Translations under genes and position numbers: made by a program
Part shown: positions 1 through 8,547 of the stretch, piece by piece
How the letters are laid out: every line of letters starts with the position of its first letter
Position numbering within the stretch: position 1 is the first letter of the stretch
The notes under the pieces: generated by a model
Seen by the model: the letters and a program-made list of their open reading frames with translations, nothing else
The model's database searches: none
What the model was told of the DNA's origin: nothing
Assembly (NCBI GenBank): GCA_020636495.1
Contig: JACJXQ010000008.1
Span: 2,232,001-2,296,000, forward strand
Direction: 5' to 3'
Source: Chitinophagales bacterium
GTDB taxonomy: Bacteria; Bacteroidota; Bacteroidia; Chitinophagales; Chitinophagaceae
Length of the DNA stretch: 64,000 nt

Positions 1-87
1 TGATGCCTGTAATACCGGGTTGGGGTTTGAAGGAAGGTATTCCTTACAAATATCGCATTTCCTTATCTGTTCAAGTAGTAATCTCAT
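1..87 (-). CDS. uracil-DNA glycosylase family protein, N-terminal fragment
   Basis: The gene runs off the left window edge; only its first 29 codons are present. The peptide opens MRLLLEQIRKC and contains C11-x2-C14 followed by LP..PNPVLQAS. This matches my memory of the N-terminus of the iron-sulfur uracil-DNA glycosylase family (family 4/UdgX-like), where a CxxC pair starts the cluster-binding site and PxPVxQAS leads into the active-site GQAPG loop. That loop lies outside the window. An in-frame TGA three codons before the ATG at 87 fixes the start. Such enzymes remove uracil from DNA in base excision repair. The fragment is short, so the family call rests on the N-terminal signature alone. 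Confidence 0.6.
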   Translation of the reverse strand, partial: MRLLLEQIRKCDICKEYLPSNPNPVLQAS

Positions 88-309
88 TTTCGGTCACACT
101 GGTGATGGTATGAAGTTAACTATAGCGAAGCAGATATCTATACATAAACAATAATCCCATACTTCATTCTATCAACCTAAGAATTTAGCAGATTGTAAAC
201 AAAAGATTAATAATGCTTTTTTAATACTTGGTGTACATTTCGTACATTTGTGCTTCCAACCTTATAATTTAAAAAAATATAACATATAAAAGAGCAGGCA
301 TCAAATTTT
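88..309. other. intergenic region between divergent genes
   Basis: The gene at the left edge and citrate synthase point away from each other here. The stretch is AT-rich and contains the citrate synthase -7 element near its right end. I see no RNA gene or additional coding frame. Confidence 0.6.
243..250 (+). promoter_or_regulatory. Bacteroidetes -7 element for citrate synthase
   Basis: TACATTTG matches TAnnTTTG, the known Bacteroidetes primary sigma -7 consensus, 59 bp before the citrate synthase ATG. No good TTTG -33 box is visible; only a T-run near 216-222 sits at about the right distance. Confidence 0.5.
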
Positions 310-1626
310 ATGGGCTACGTTAAAGAACGCTTTAAAGAAAAAGCAGACGCACTTGCGGCAGAAGTAAAAGACCTTTTGACACAACATGGTAATACTAAAC
401 TTGGCGAAGTAACGGTTGCACAGGCATACCAGGGTATGCGCGGCATACCCGGATTGGTGACAGAAACGTCGTTGTTGGACTCAGAAGAAGGTATACGTTT
501 TCGTGGATATTCAATACCGGAGTTAAGAGAGCTATTGCCTAAAGCTGAAGGAGGTATTGAGCCATTGCCGGAAGGATTATTTTACCTGATGCTGGTAGGA
601 GAATTACCTACTAAAGAAGATGTTGAACATCTATCTATGGTATTCTCACGCCGCTCAAACATACCTAAACACGTTTTCAACGTACTTGATAAAATGCCTG
701 TTACCTCTCACCCTATGACATTGTTCTGTATGGGGGTAATGGCATTGCAAACAGAATCAAAATTTGCAAAGGCATACAAAGACGGTATCAGCAAGAAAGA
801 ACACTGGGATTACATTTACGAAGATACGATCACATTGATAGCTCGTCTGCCACAGCTGGCAGCATATATATACCGCCGCAAATACCATGATGGACACGGT
901 ATCGAACCGGATTCTGACCTGGATTGGGCAGCAAACTTTGCTCACATGCTGGGTTTCGAAGACAAAAGCTTCTGGGCGTTGATGCGTTTGTATATGACCA
1001 TACACGCAGACCACGAAGGCGGTAACGTATCGGCACATGCTACGCACCTGGTAGGTAGCGCTCTCAGCGATCCTTACCTGGCATTTACAGCAGGTATGAC
1101 CGGCCTGGCCGGTCCGCTGCACGGCCTGGCCAACCAGGAAGTGATTCGCTGGATAGAAGAGATGTGCGAAGAGATTGGCAATGACCAACCAACCAAAGAG
1201 CAGATTGCAGATTACATTAAGAAGACTTTATCTCAGGGCAAAGTTGTGCCGGGCTATGGACACGCTGTACTTCGCAAAACAGACCCTCGCTTTACGGCGC
1301 AAATGGAGTTTGCCAAAAAACATTGTCCTGATTCCCCACTTGTACAAACAGTTTGGAATGTATATGAAGTAGCTCCTGCAATATTAGAAGCTACAGGTAA
1401 GATCAAAAACCCATGGCCAAACGTTGACGCACACTCAGGTGCTTTGCTGAAACACTACGGCCTGGTGGAAGAAGAATTCTATACAGTGTTGTTTGGTGTG
1501 AGCCGTGCGTTGGGCGTATTAGCCAGCATTTGTTGGGACAGGGCACTGAACCTGCCTATCGAACGTCCTAAATCACTGACAACGGATGCTATTAAGAACA
1601 TCGTTTCTAAAACACCTGTTGCCTGA
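310..1626 (+). CDS. gltA: citrate synthase, eukaryotic (mitochondrial) type
   Basis: Condenses acetyl-CoA with oxaloacetate to citrate, the entry step of the TCA cycle; cytoplasmic. The 438-residue protein carries the three catalytic residues in mitochondrial-style context: H271 in GPLHGLANQEV, H318 in VVPGYGHAVLRKTDPR and D373 in PNVDAHSGALL. Typical bacterial type II enzymes read GPLHGGAN, GFGHRVY and NVDFYSG instead. This makes it the eukaryotic-type Si-citrate synthase known from some Bacteroidota. It stands alone with its own promoter and a weak hairpin behind it. The NADH-binding N-terminal domain of gram-negative type II enzymes is not apparent, so NADH inhibition is not expected (inference). 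Confidence 0.95.
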   Translation: MGYVKERFKEKADALAAEVKDLLTQHGNTKLGEVTVAQAYQGMRGIPGLVTETSLLDSEEGIRFRGYSIPELRELLPKAEGGIEPLPEGLFYLMLVGELPTKEDVEHLSMVFSRRSNIPKHVFNVLDKMPVTSHPMTLFCMGVMALQTESKFAKAYKDGISKKEHWDYIYEDTITLIARLPQLAAYIYRRKYHDGHGIEPDSDLDWAANFAHMLGFEDKSFWALMRLYMTIHADHEGGNVSAHATHLVGSALSDPYLAFTAGMTGLAGPLHGLANQEVIRWIEEMCEEIGNDQPTKEQIADYIKKTLSQGKVVPGYGHAVLRKTDPRFTAQMEFAKKHCPDSPLVQTVWNVYEVAPAILEATGKIKNPWPNVDAHSGALLKHYGLVEEEFYTVLFGVSRALGVLASICWDRALNLPIERPKSLTTDAIKNIVSKTPVA

Positions 1627-1660
1627 TAATTAAGATCAGAACAACAATGATATATTTTTA

Positions 1661-1688
1661 CAGAGACGCTTGTCAACAGGCGTCTCTG
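1661..1688 (+). terminator. terminator-like hairpin after citrate synthase
   Basis: CAGAGACGC and GCGTCTCTG form a 9-bp stem with a 10-nt loop, 35 bp after the citrate synthase stop. The following sequence (CTTCATT) is only weakly T-rich. Confidence 0.45.
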
Positions 1689-1719
1689 CTTCATTAATCA
1701 AGTTGATAAAATTACAGAC

Positions 1720-2694
1720 ATGAACAAAGGTCCGGTTTCTCAATTTATACAACATCATTACCGCCACTTCAATGCCGCAGCTTTGGTAGATGCAGCCAAG
1801 GGATATGAAACACACCTGGCTGAAGGTGGAAAAATGCTGGTGTCACTTGCAGGTGCTATGAGTACAGCAGAATTGGGGATTTCCCTGGCAGAGATGATAC
1901 GCCAGGATAAAATTGCCATCATTAGTTGTACTGGTGCCAACCTTGAAGAAGACATTATGAACCTTGTGGCACACACTCATTACAAACGTGTTCCTAACTA
2001 TCGTGATCTTAGCCCGAAAGAGGAATTTGAACTACTGGAAAATGGTTTCAATAGGGTTACCGATACCTGTATCCCTGAAGAAGAGGCATTCCGTCGCATA
2101 CAAAAGCATATATATAAAATATGGAAAGATGCTGAGGATAGCGGTGAGCGTTATTTCCCACATGAGTATATGTATAAATTATTGCTCAGCGGAGTAATGA
2201 AAGAATACTACGAGATCGACCCCAAAAACAGCTGGATGATTGCTGCTGCGGAAAAGAATATTCCGATAGTAGTTCCGGGGTGGGAAGACAGTACTATGGG
2301 CAACATATTTGCTTCCTATTGCATAAAAGGCGAACTGAAACCATCGACCATGAAAAGTGGCATTGAGTACATGACCTGGCTGGCCGACTGGTATCGCACC
2401 AACAGTTCTGGTAAAGGTGTTGGCTTTTTCCAGATAGGTGGTGGCATTGCCGGTGACTTCCCAATATGTGTTGTACCGATGATGTACCAGGACCTGGAAT
2501 GGCACGATGTTCCTTTCTGGAGCTATTTCTGCCAGATAAGCGATAGTACTACGTCATATGGTTCTTATAGCGGCGCCGTGCCCAATGAGAAGATAACATG
2601 GGGTAAACTGGATATAGATACTCCTAAGTATATAGTAGAAAGTGACGCGACTATTGTTGCGCCTCTTATCTTCGCTTACCTGCTTGGATGGTAA
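1720..2694 (+). CDS. deoxyhypusine synthase-like protein
   Basis: This 324-residue protein belongs to the deoxyhypusine synthase family, which transfers the aminobutyl group of spermidine using NAD. The archaeal/eukaryotic enzyme modifies a lysine of eIF5A. Bacteria lack eIF5A, and characterised bacterial relatives act on putrescine as homospermidine synthases. Visible family marks are the NAD-binding segment VSLAGAMSTAELG (about 41-53), SCTGANLEED (about 69-78), GFFQIGGGIAGDFP (about 237-250) and the catalytic-lysine motif TWGK, where K296 corresponds to human K329. The essential lysine is therefore kept. It follows citrate synthase on the same strand but has its own terminator. The substrate here is unknown; polyamine metabolism is the likeliest role. 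Confidence 0.85.
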   Translation: MNKGPVSQFIQHHYRHFNAAALVDAAKGYETHLAEGGKMLVSLAGAMSTAELGISLAEMIRQDKIAIISCTGANLEEDIMNLVAHTHYKRVPNYRDLSPKEEFELLENGFNRVTDTCIPEEEAFRRIQKHIYKIWKDAEDSGERYFPHEYMYKLLLSGVMKEYYEIDPKNSWMIAAAEKNIPIVVPGWEDSTMGNIFASYCIKGELKPSTMKSGIEYMTWLADWYRTNSSGKGVGFFQIGGGIAGDFPICVVPMMYQDLEWHDVPFWSYFCQISDSTTSYGSYSGAVPNEKITWGKLDIDTPKYIVESDATIVAPLIFAYLLGW

Positions 2695-2722
2695 GTGTTC
2701 CTTAAATACTTTAATAATAAAA

Positions 2723-2748
2723 AAGGCCCCAAGATAGGGGCCTTTTTT
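2723..2748 (+). terminator. rho-independent terminator
   Basis: AAGGCCCC-aagat-GGGGCCTT followed by TTTT closes the deoxyhypusine synthase-like gene. Confidence 0.85.
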
Positions 2749-2957
2749 ATTGTGGTCTGCAACCTCCATCAACACTATTAATCAACGGCAATATCAAAAA
2801 GGTCTGTACCATTAACTGACAATTCAAATACACATAAGTCGTATTAATAAAAAGCAATTTTACAATAAAATTAACATTACACCCAACTATAAACAATCCT
2901 GACTTAGTCTTATACAATAAGAGCTATTCAATTTATCATACCAAAAAACACTCAGTA

Positions 2958-5900
2958 ATGAAAAACAGATCATTATCCTTTATTAGTGTATTGTGCTTAT
3001 TACTATCATCCTTATTAATACCGGACAAAGCATTTGCTACGCACTCTGCCGGGGGTGAGATAATATACGTACATATCAGCGACTCAACGTATCAATTCTT
3101 CATGAAATTCTACCGGGATTGCACAGGTTCTTTTGAACCTAATTCATTCACGCTGTGTTGTCACAACACATGCACCAACCAGAGTTTCAGTGTAAACATG
3201 CCTAAATGGACGGGGACATTACCACCCGATGGCCGTCCTAACGGCGCCCCTGTTTCGGCAGGTTGTTCCAACTCTTTCAACAAATGCGACAATACACAAT
3301 ACTTTCTCCCCGGTTACCGGGAATGGTGGTATTCATGCATCATTACCTTACCTCTTAAATGTAACTACTGGGAATTCGGTGTTTCTCTTTGTTGCAGAAA
3401 TACCTCAAGTAACCTTGTGGGCCAGGATAACTTTTATGTAGAGACTATATTTAACAGCAGTTTTACATGGGATAATTCATCTCCTTTCTACTCCGTAAAA
3501 CCAATACCATATGTATGTCTGAACAGGCAATACACTTATAACAATGGCGCGCTGGATGCTGACGGAGATTCACTCTGGTCCCAGATGATCAACCCGTTGA
3601 ACAACACTTCATGTGCAGCAACCAATACCAATGTTCAAACGGTACAAAATGCTACCCCGCCGATAACTTTCCCCAATAACCCAATGCAAACAAATAATTC
3701 TTTTGTATTAACAGGGGGTAACGGGCAAATGACATTTACTGCTACACAAAGCGGGGCGGCAGCATTATCCATCAAAACATCTGAATACCGCAAAAACGGG
3801 AACGTGATGACAGAGATTGGCTCTATTATGAGAGATGTGCAGGTACAGGTGATACCGTGTACCATTGTTCCTCCTACACTCGATACTGTATCAGTTATCG
3901 GAGGAGACTTTGGCAATGGGCTTGTATATGGCTGTGTAGGGCAAAAGCTTGATTTCTGTTTTACTGTTTATTCTTCAGATACAGAAACGGTGCTCCTTGC
4001 GGAAGACAACCTGAATTTAGCCATACCCGGTGCAACTATAAACTATAGTAACCAGGGAACAGACACAGTAACAGGCTGTTTTAACTGGACACCTACCATC
4101 AACGATGTCGGTAGCCACAATTTCCTGGTACTGATCAAAGATTCAACATGTAAACCACCGGGCATCCTGCTTCAGTATGCCAAGGTTATTGACCTGAAAA
4201 TATGGGGACCTGTTGAAGCAACACCCGATACCAGTATATGCTATGGGGAACCTGCGTTCCTTGGAGTTGTTGGTGGAGGCAATTATAGCTGGAAGGTATT
4301 AAATGGCACTGATCCAAGTTTAAATAGCACTAACATACCAAATCCTATTGCTACACCGAAAGTAACGACAACATACGAGGTCACATCAACTGTAAATACT
4401 TATTGCCCTGACCTGAATAAAGATACCGTTACGATAACGGTTCTCAAAGGACCCGATATGACAGGAGTAAATGATGACACTACTTGTCCGGGAGTAACAT
4501 TGCCCCTTGACCTGGGTATTGTTAAAAAGCCCGGTGTTACATATAATGTTAAATGGACTCCTGCCACAGGTTTGAGCAGTGCTACTTCTGACAAACCTGA
4601 TGCTAAACTGAAAACAACTACTCAATATACGGTCGAGGTAGGCTCAAGCGATAATCGTTGCAAAACAATTGATACCGTGCTGATTGATGTTCTGACAGGT
4701 TTGACACTCGATAATCATGATACACAGATATGTGTCGGACAATCAGTAGATGTGCTGGGAAAAGTAGATGCGCGCTATAACATCGTATGGAACTCAAAAA
4801 CAGATGGAGCAGCCACCTACAACCCGTCAAATGATATTGTAACAACGATCACTCCGGGTGACACTGGTAAACATACGTATGTTATAAAAGGCGATTACTA
4901 TAAATGTAAAAATGTACCACTCGGAGCACCGAATGGTGACACTACAGCTGATTTTGTGATTGACGTTCAACCAATACCAACTGCAAGTATAGATGACGAT
5001 GCCAGCATGTGTTATGGCGATACAATGCAACTATCAGCGATAGTTTCGCCCGAAAAATATTCGAAATACACTTATTCTTGGACACCCGGAGTTGCGCTAG
5101 ACTTCCCTGATCGTAAAAACCCTATATTCTCAGCAATAACTGAAGGAGGTACAACACTCAGGTTTATAGTAAAAACACCTGCAGGCTGTAGCGATACTGA
5201 CGAAGTAAATCTGAATGTATATGCAGCATCCTTCCTGTTCTTACCGGGAGACACTGCTATATGTGCCGGCGATAGTATATCAATAGATATGGACGTTGCC
5301 AGCGGCACTAAGTTTTACTGGACGCCTGACCTGAATATAAGCAGCATCAGTAGTCTGCAACCTCGTGTATGGCCAGTTGCAGATCAGCGCTATAGTGTAT
5401 TTGGCCAGGACAGTGTTGGCTGCCTTGATACTGCTCATATTAACATAACTGTGCGTCCTAGAGCAATAATTGAGATACCTGACAAGGTGACTATTTACCC
5501 GGGAGAAAGCTATACTATGGATCCCGGCGGCAATTGCCTGTATTATACATGGTTCCCACCACTGGGATTGAACAATGCCGATGTAAGCAATCCATCTGTA
5601 AGTCCTGAAGTTGATACGAGATATATAGTGCACGGACGTACTGAAGCAGGTTGTGCCGTAACAGACTCTATAGACATCATAGTTATAAATGATAGCTACC
5701 TGGATCTTCCAAACGCCTTTACACCGGGCAGAAGGACCAATGGAACATTAAAAATAGTAAGACGTGGTATAGCTGAACTGAAAGAATTTGCCGTATACAA
5801 CCGTTGGGGAGTAAAAGTGTTTGAGACCTCTGACATTAATGAGGGCTGGGATGGAACCTACAATGGAGCATCCCAACCAACAGGGGTTTATATCTACACA

Positions 5901-5966
5901 ATAAAAGCAGTTACACCTTCAGGACACGCCATTCAAAAGCAAGGCAACATAACGTTGTTACGATAA
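2958..5966 (+). CDS. T9SS type B secreted protein with CHU_C C-terminal domain
   Basis: A large (1002-residue) exported protein. A signal peptide (MKNRS... to about AFA, residue 27) is followed by an N-terminal domain beginning THSAGGEIIY with many paired cysteines. Several repeated beta-sandwich (Ig/PKD-like) modules of 80-100 residues follow; their recurring phrase is D..ICxG, as in DTSICYGEPAFL, DTQICVGQS and DTAICAGDS. The last ~85 residues (LPNAFTP, NRWGVKVFE, GWDGTYNG, PTGVYIY, GNITLLR) are the gliding motility-associated C-terminal domain, the type B signal exported by the type IX system. A surface adhesin or matrix role is inferred. It starts the same way as the protein at 54864-56837. 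Confidence 0.9.
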   Translation: MKNRSLSFISVLCLLLSSLLIPDKAFATHSAGGEIIYVHISDSTYQFFMKFYRDCTGSFEPNSFTLCCHNTCTNQSFSVNMPKWTGTLPPDGRPNGAPVSAGCSNSFNKCDNTQYFLPGYREWWYSCIITLPLKCNYWEFGVSLCCRNTSSNLVGQDNFYVETIFNSSFTWDNSSPFYSVKPIPYVCLNRQYTYNNGALDADGDSLWSQMINPLNNTSCAATNTNVQTVQNATPPITFPNNPMQTNNSFVLTGGNGQMTFTATQSGAAALSIKTSEYRKNGNVMTEIGSIMRDVQVQVIPCTIVPPTLDTVSVIGGDFGNGLVYGCVGQKLDFCFTVYSSDTETVLLAEDNLNLAIPGATINYSNQGTDTVTGCFNWTPTINDVGSHNFLVLIKDSTCKPPGILLQYAKVIDLKIWGPVEATPDTSICYGEPAFLGVVGGGNYSWKVLNGTDPSLNSTNIPNPIATPKVTTTYEVTSTVNTYCPDLNKDTVTITVLKGPDMTGVNDDTTCPGVTLPLDLGIVKKPGVTYNVKWTPATGLSSATSDKPDAKLKTTTQYTVEVGSSDNRCKTIDTVLIDVLTGLTLDNHDTQICVGQSVDVLGKVDARYNIVWNSKTDGAATYNPSNDIVTTITPGDTGKHTYVIKGDYYKCKNVPLGAPNGDTTADFVIDVQPIPTASIDDDASMCYGDTMQLSAIVSPEKYSKYTYSWTPGVALDFPDRKNPIFSAITEGGTTLRFIVKTPAGCSDTDEVNLNVYAASFLFLPGDTAICAGDSISIDMDVASGTKFYWTPDLNISSISSLQPRVWPVADQRYSVFGQDSVGCLDTAHINITVRPRAIIEIPDKVTIYPGESYTMDPGGNCLYYTWFPPLGLNNADVSNPSVSPEVDTRYIVHGRTEAGCAVTDSIDIIVINDSYLDLPNAFTPGRRTNGTLKIVRRGIAELKEFAVYNRWGVKVFETSDINEGWDGTYNGASQPTGVYIYTIKAVTPSGHAIQKQGNITLLR

Positions 5967-5985
5967 TGTAAATATGTAGTCTCAA

Positions 5986-6020
5986 AACACCCCCGGACAA
6001 TTAACCGGGGGTGTTTTTTT
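5986..6020 (+). terminator. rho-independent terminator
   Basis: AACACCCCCGG and CCGGGGGTGTT form a strong stem ending in a seven-T run, 20 bp after the T9SS gene. Confidence 0.9.
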
Positions 6021-6223
6021 ATTAAGACACCCTGTTTACTCATCAAGTAACTGTGCAAATTAAAGTGTGTATATATTTTATGAAAACATTGCATATTAAG
6101 GGCATTTTATTTAAATTGTTAGTTGTAAATTCGCAAACCTTTTTACAAACGCAACCTACATATAGATATTTCACATAAATATTTTGAATGATCTGACGTT
6201 TACTTAGGTGTAAAAAATAAAAT

Positions 6224-8452
6224 ATGACAGCAGGTACTATTACCTCAAAATCAAAACTGAACCTAAAAAAGGCGCTTCAGGAAAATTTTGGTTTCGAATC
6301 ATTTAAAGGAGAGCAGGAACAGATAATTAACAGCATTTTGTCTGGCAGGGATACATTTGTGATAATGCCTACAGGTGGTGGAAAGTCATTATGCTACCAA
6401 TTGCCGGCCATTATTAGCGACGGGGTGGCTATTATAGTTTCTCCCCTTATTGCTCTTATGAAAAACCAGGTGGACCTGATAAGGAGTTATAGCAGCAAGG
6501 ATAACATTGCTCATTTTCTTAACTCTACTTTGAGTAAAACACAGCAAAAGAAAGTAAAATCTGACCTGCTGGATGGAACTACTAAGCTTTTATATGTTGC
6601 CCCGGAAACCCTGACTAAAGAAGAAAACATAACGTTTTTCTCCGAAATGAATATATCATTCATCGCGGTTGATGAAGCACATTGTATATCAGAATGGGGG
6701 CATGATTTCAGGCCTGAGTACCGCAAACTCAGGACCATGATAGACCAGATTAGTGATTCCCTGCCCATTATAGCCCTTACAGCGACAGCTACGCCAAAGG
6801 TACAGGACGACATAGTAAAGAACCTGGGATTAAAGGACCCTAATATCTTTGTCTCCTCTTTTAACAGGGCTAACCTGTACTACGAGATCCAACCAAAGGG
6901 CAATAAGAGTACCAACCTTAAGAATATTGTAAAATTCATCAATCAGAACAAAGGCAAGAGTGGCATAATCTATACGCTCAATAGGAAGGCGACAGAAGAA
7001 CTAGCTGATACACTCAGAGCCAATAAAATATCTGCTGTTGCCTATCACGCCGGCCTTGAAGCATCAGTAAGAGCAAAAAGACAGGATGATTTTCTGATGG
7101 AAGAGGTAGATGTAATAGTCGCTACCATTGCCTTTGGCATGGGTATAGATAAGCCCGATGTACGTTTCGTCATACATTACAACATTCCCAAGTCACTGGA
7201 AAACTACTACCAGGAAACCGGCCGTGCAGGCAGGGACGGGCTTGAAGGGAAATGTATCCTGTACTATTCTCACAAAGATGTGCAGAAACTGGAACATCTG
7301 ATGCGCGACAAACCACTAAGCGAAAGGGAAATGGGGGCTCAACTGATAGCCGAAACTGTTGCCTATGCCGAGAGTGGTGTGTGCAGGCGCAAACTGTTGC
7401 TACATTATTTTGGTGAAGAGTTAAAACAGGATAATTGTGGGCAGTGCGACAACTGCCTGAACCCTAAAGAGAAGCTTGAAGTTAAAGACAGCTCAAAGAT
7501 CGTACTGGACGCTATCAACCAATTGGATGAGCGGTTTAATATAGACTATGTAGTTAATGTCATACTTGGCAAGGCCACGCCACAAATAAAAACGTTCAGG
7601 CATGACAAACTAAAAGCCTTCGGTTCAGGTAAGATCATGGAAATGGAAGACAATTTCTGGTTCTCGCTAATCAGGCAGATGATGCTGGAAGGATTAGTAA
7701 GAAAGGATATTGAGGAATACGGCCTGTTGAAGATCACCCCTGAGGGGCACAAGTTCCTCAAAAAGCCATTCTCAATCATGGTGGCGCTGAATAATAAATT
7801 TGAGGACAGTGACAACGATGATGAGGAAGCCCAGACAGGAGCAGCCAATGCCGGCACTACAGACCCGGTTCTTTTCGATATGTTGAAAGACCTGAGAAAG
7901 CAGGTAGCTAAAGAAAAAAATGTACCTCCTTTCGTAGTTTTCCTGGAAAACTCACTGAAGGACATGGCAACCAACTACCCCACTACACTCGAAGAGCTGG
8001 AGAAGATACAGGGAGTAAGTAAAGGCAAAGCAATAAAATTCGGTAAGAAATTCGTTTCTCTTATTGAACAATATGTTGAGGAGAACGACATTGTAAAACC
8101 GGATGATTTCGTCATGAAGAGCGTTGTCAACAAGAGCGGAATGAAGGTGTACATCATCCTCAATATTGACAAAAAGATACCCCTTGAGACTATTGCCCGG
8201 AATAAAGGCATCACCTTGCAGGAGCTGCTTACTGAAATGGACACCATTGTTGCCAGCGGCACTAAACTCAATATAGACTACACGATTGATGAAGAGCTGG
8301 ATGATGATGAACAGGAAGACATTTTCGACTATTTCCGCAGTAGTACTGATGATAACATAGAAGACGCGTACGAAGAATTCAAAGACAGTAACGTAACCCT
8401 TGAACAACTTCAAATGATGCGTATCAAATTCATGAGCGAATACGCTAACTAA
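6224..8452 (+). CDS. recQ: ATP-dependent DNA helicase RecQ
   Basis: A 3'-5' DNA helicase for recombination and stalled-fork repair. The 742 residues show Walker A GGGKS (51-55), the DEAH box (150-153) within VDEAHCISEWGHDFRPEY, motif III TATATP, and motif VI QETGRAGRDG. The zinc-binding subdomain has C387, C405, C408 and C411. An RQC winged helix and an HRDC domain (around 540-615) follow. A further ~120 residues beyond HRDC include a small helix-turn-helix-like stretch (ETIARNKGITLQELL) and a very acidic DDDEQEDIFDYF tail, making it longer than E. coli RecQ (about 610) but normal for Bacteroidetes. Monocistronic, ending at a shared bidirectional terminator. Confidence 0.95.
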   Translation: MTAGTITSKSKLNLKKALQENFGFESFKGEQEQIINSILSGRDTFVIMPTGGGKSLCYQLPAIISDGVAIIVSPLIALMKNQVDLIRSYSSKDNIAHFLNSTLSKTQQKKVKSDLLDGTTKLLYVAPETLTKEENITFFSEMNISFIAVDEAHCISEWGHDFRPEYRKLRTMIDQISDSLPIIALTATATPKVQDDIVKNLGLKDPNIFVSSFNRANLYYEIQPKGNKSTNLKNIVKFINQNKGKSGIIYTLNRKATEELADTLRANKISAVAYHAGLEASVRAKRQDDFLMEEVDVIVATIAFGMGIDKPDVRFVIHYNIPKSLENYYQETGRAGRDGLEGKCILYYSHKDVQKLEHLMRDKPLSEREMGAQLIAETVAYAESGVCRRKLLLHYFGEELKQDNCGQCDNCLNPKEKLEVKDSSKIVLDAINQLDERFNIDYVVNVILGKATPQIKTFRHDKLKAFGSGKIMEMEDNFWFSLIRQMMLEGLVRKDIEEYGLLKITPEGHKFLKKPFSIMVALNNKFEDSDNDDEEAQTGAANAGTTDPVLFDMLKDLRKQVAKEKNVPPFVVFLENSLKDMATNYPTTLEELEKIQGVSKGKAIKFGKKFVSLIEQYVEENDIVKPDDFVMKSVVNKSGMKVYIILNIDKKIPLETIARNKGITLQELLTEMDTIVASGTKLNIDYTIDEELDDDEQEDIFDYFRSSTDDNIEDAYEEFKDSNVTLEQLQMMRIKFMSEYAN

Positions 8453-8492
8453 AGATTATTCCTTTCTCAGGATATTATACAAAACTTACAAT

Positions 8493-8530
8493 AAATAATA
8501 AAGGCTGCCGATCGGCAGCCTTTATTATTT
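8493..8530. terminator. bidirectional terminator between convergent genes
   Basis: AAATAATAAAGGCTGCCG and its near-perfect complement meet at ATC with A/T runs on both sides, so it can stop both recQ and the opposing T9SS gene. Confidence 0.9.
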
Positions 8531-8547
8531 ATTTCATTAAGAGCCTT

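Noticed and set aside
3..113. short plus-strand frame starting MPVIPGWGL at the left edge
   Set aside because: The opposite strand encodes a recognisable uracil-DNA glycosylase N-terminus over the same bases; the plus-strand frame is a shadow.
757..1188. 143-codon minus-strand frame inside citrate synthase
   Set aside because: Antisense shadow of a well-conserved gene; cysteine-rich with no family resemblance.
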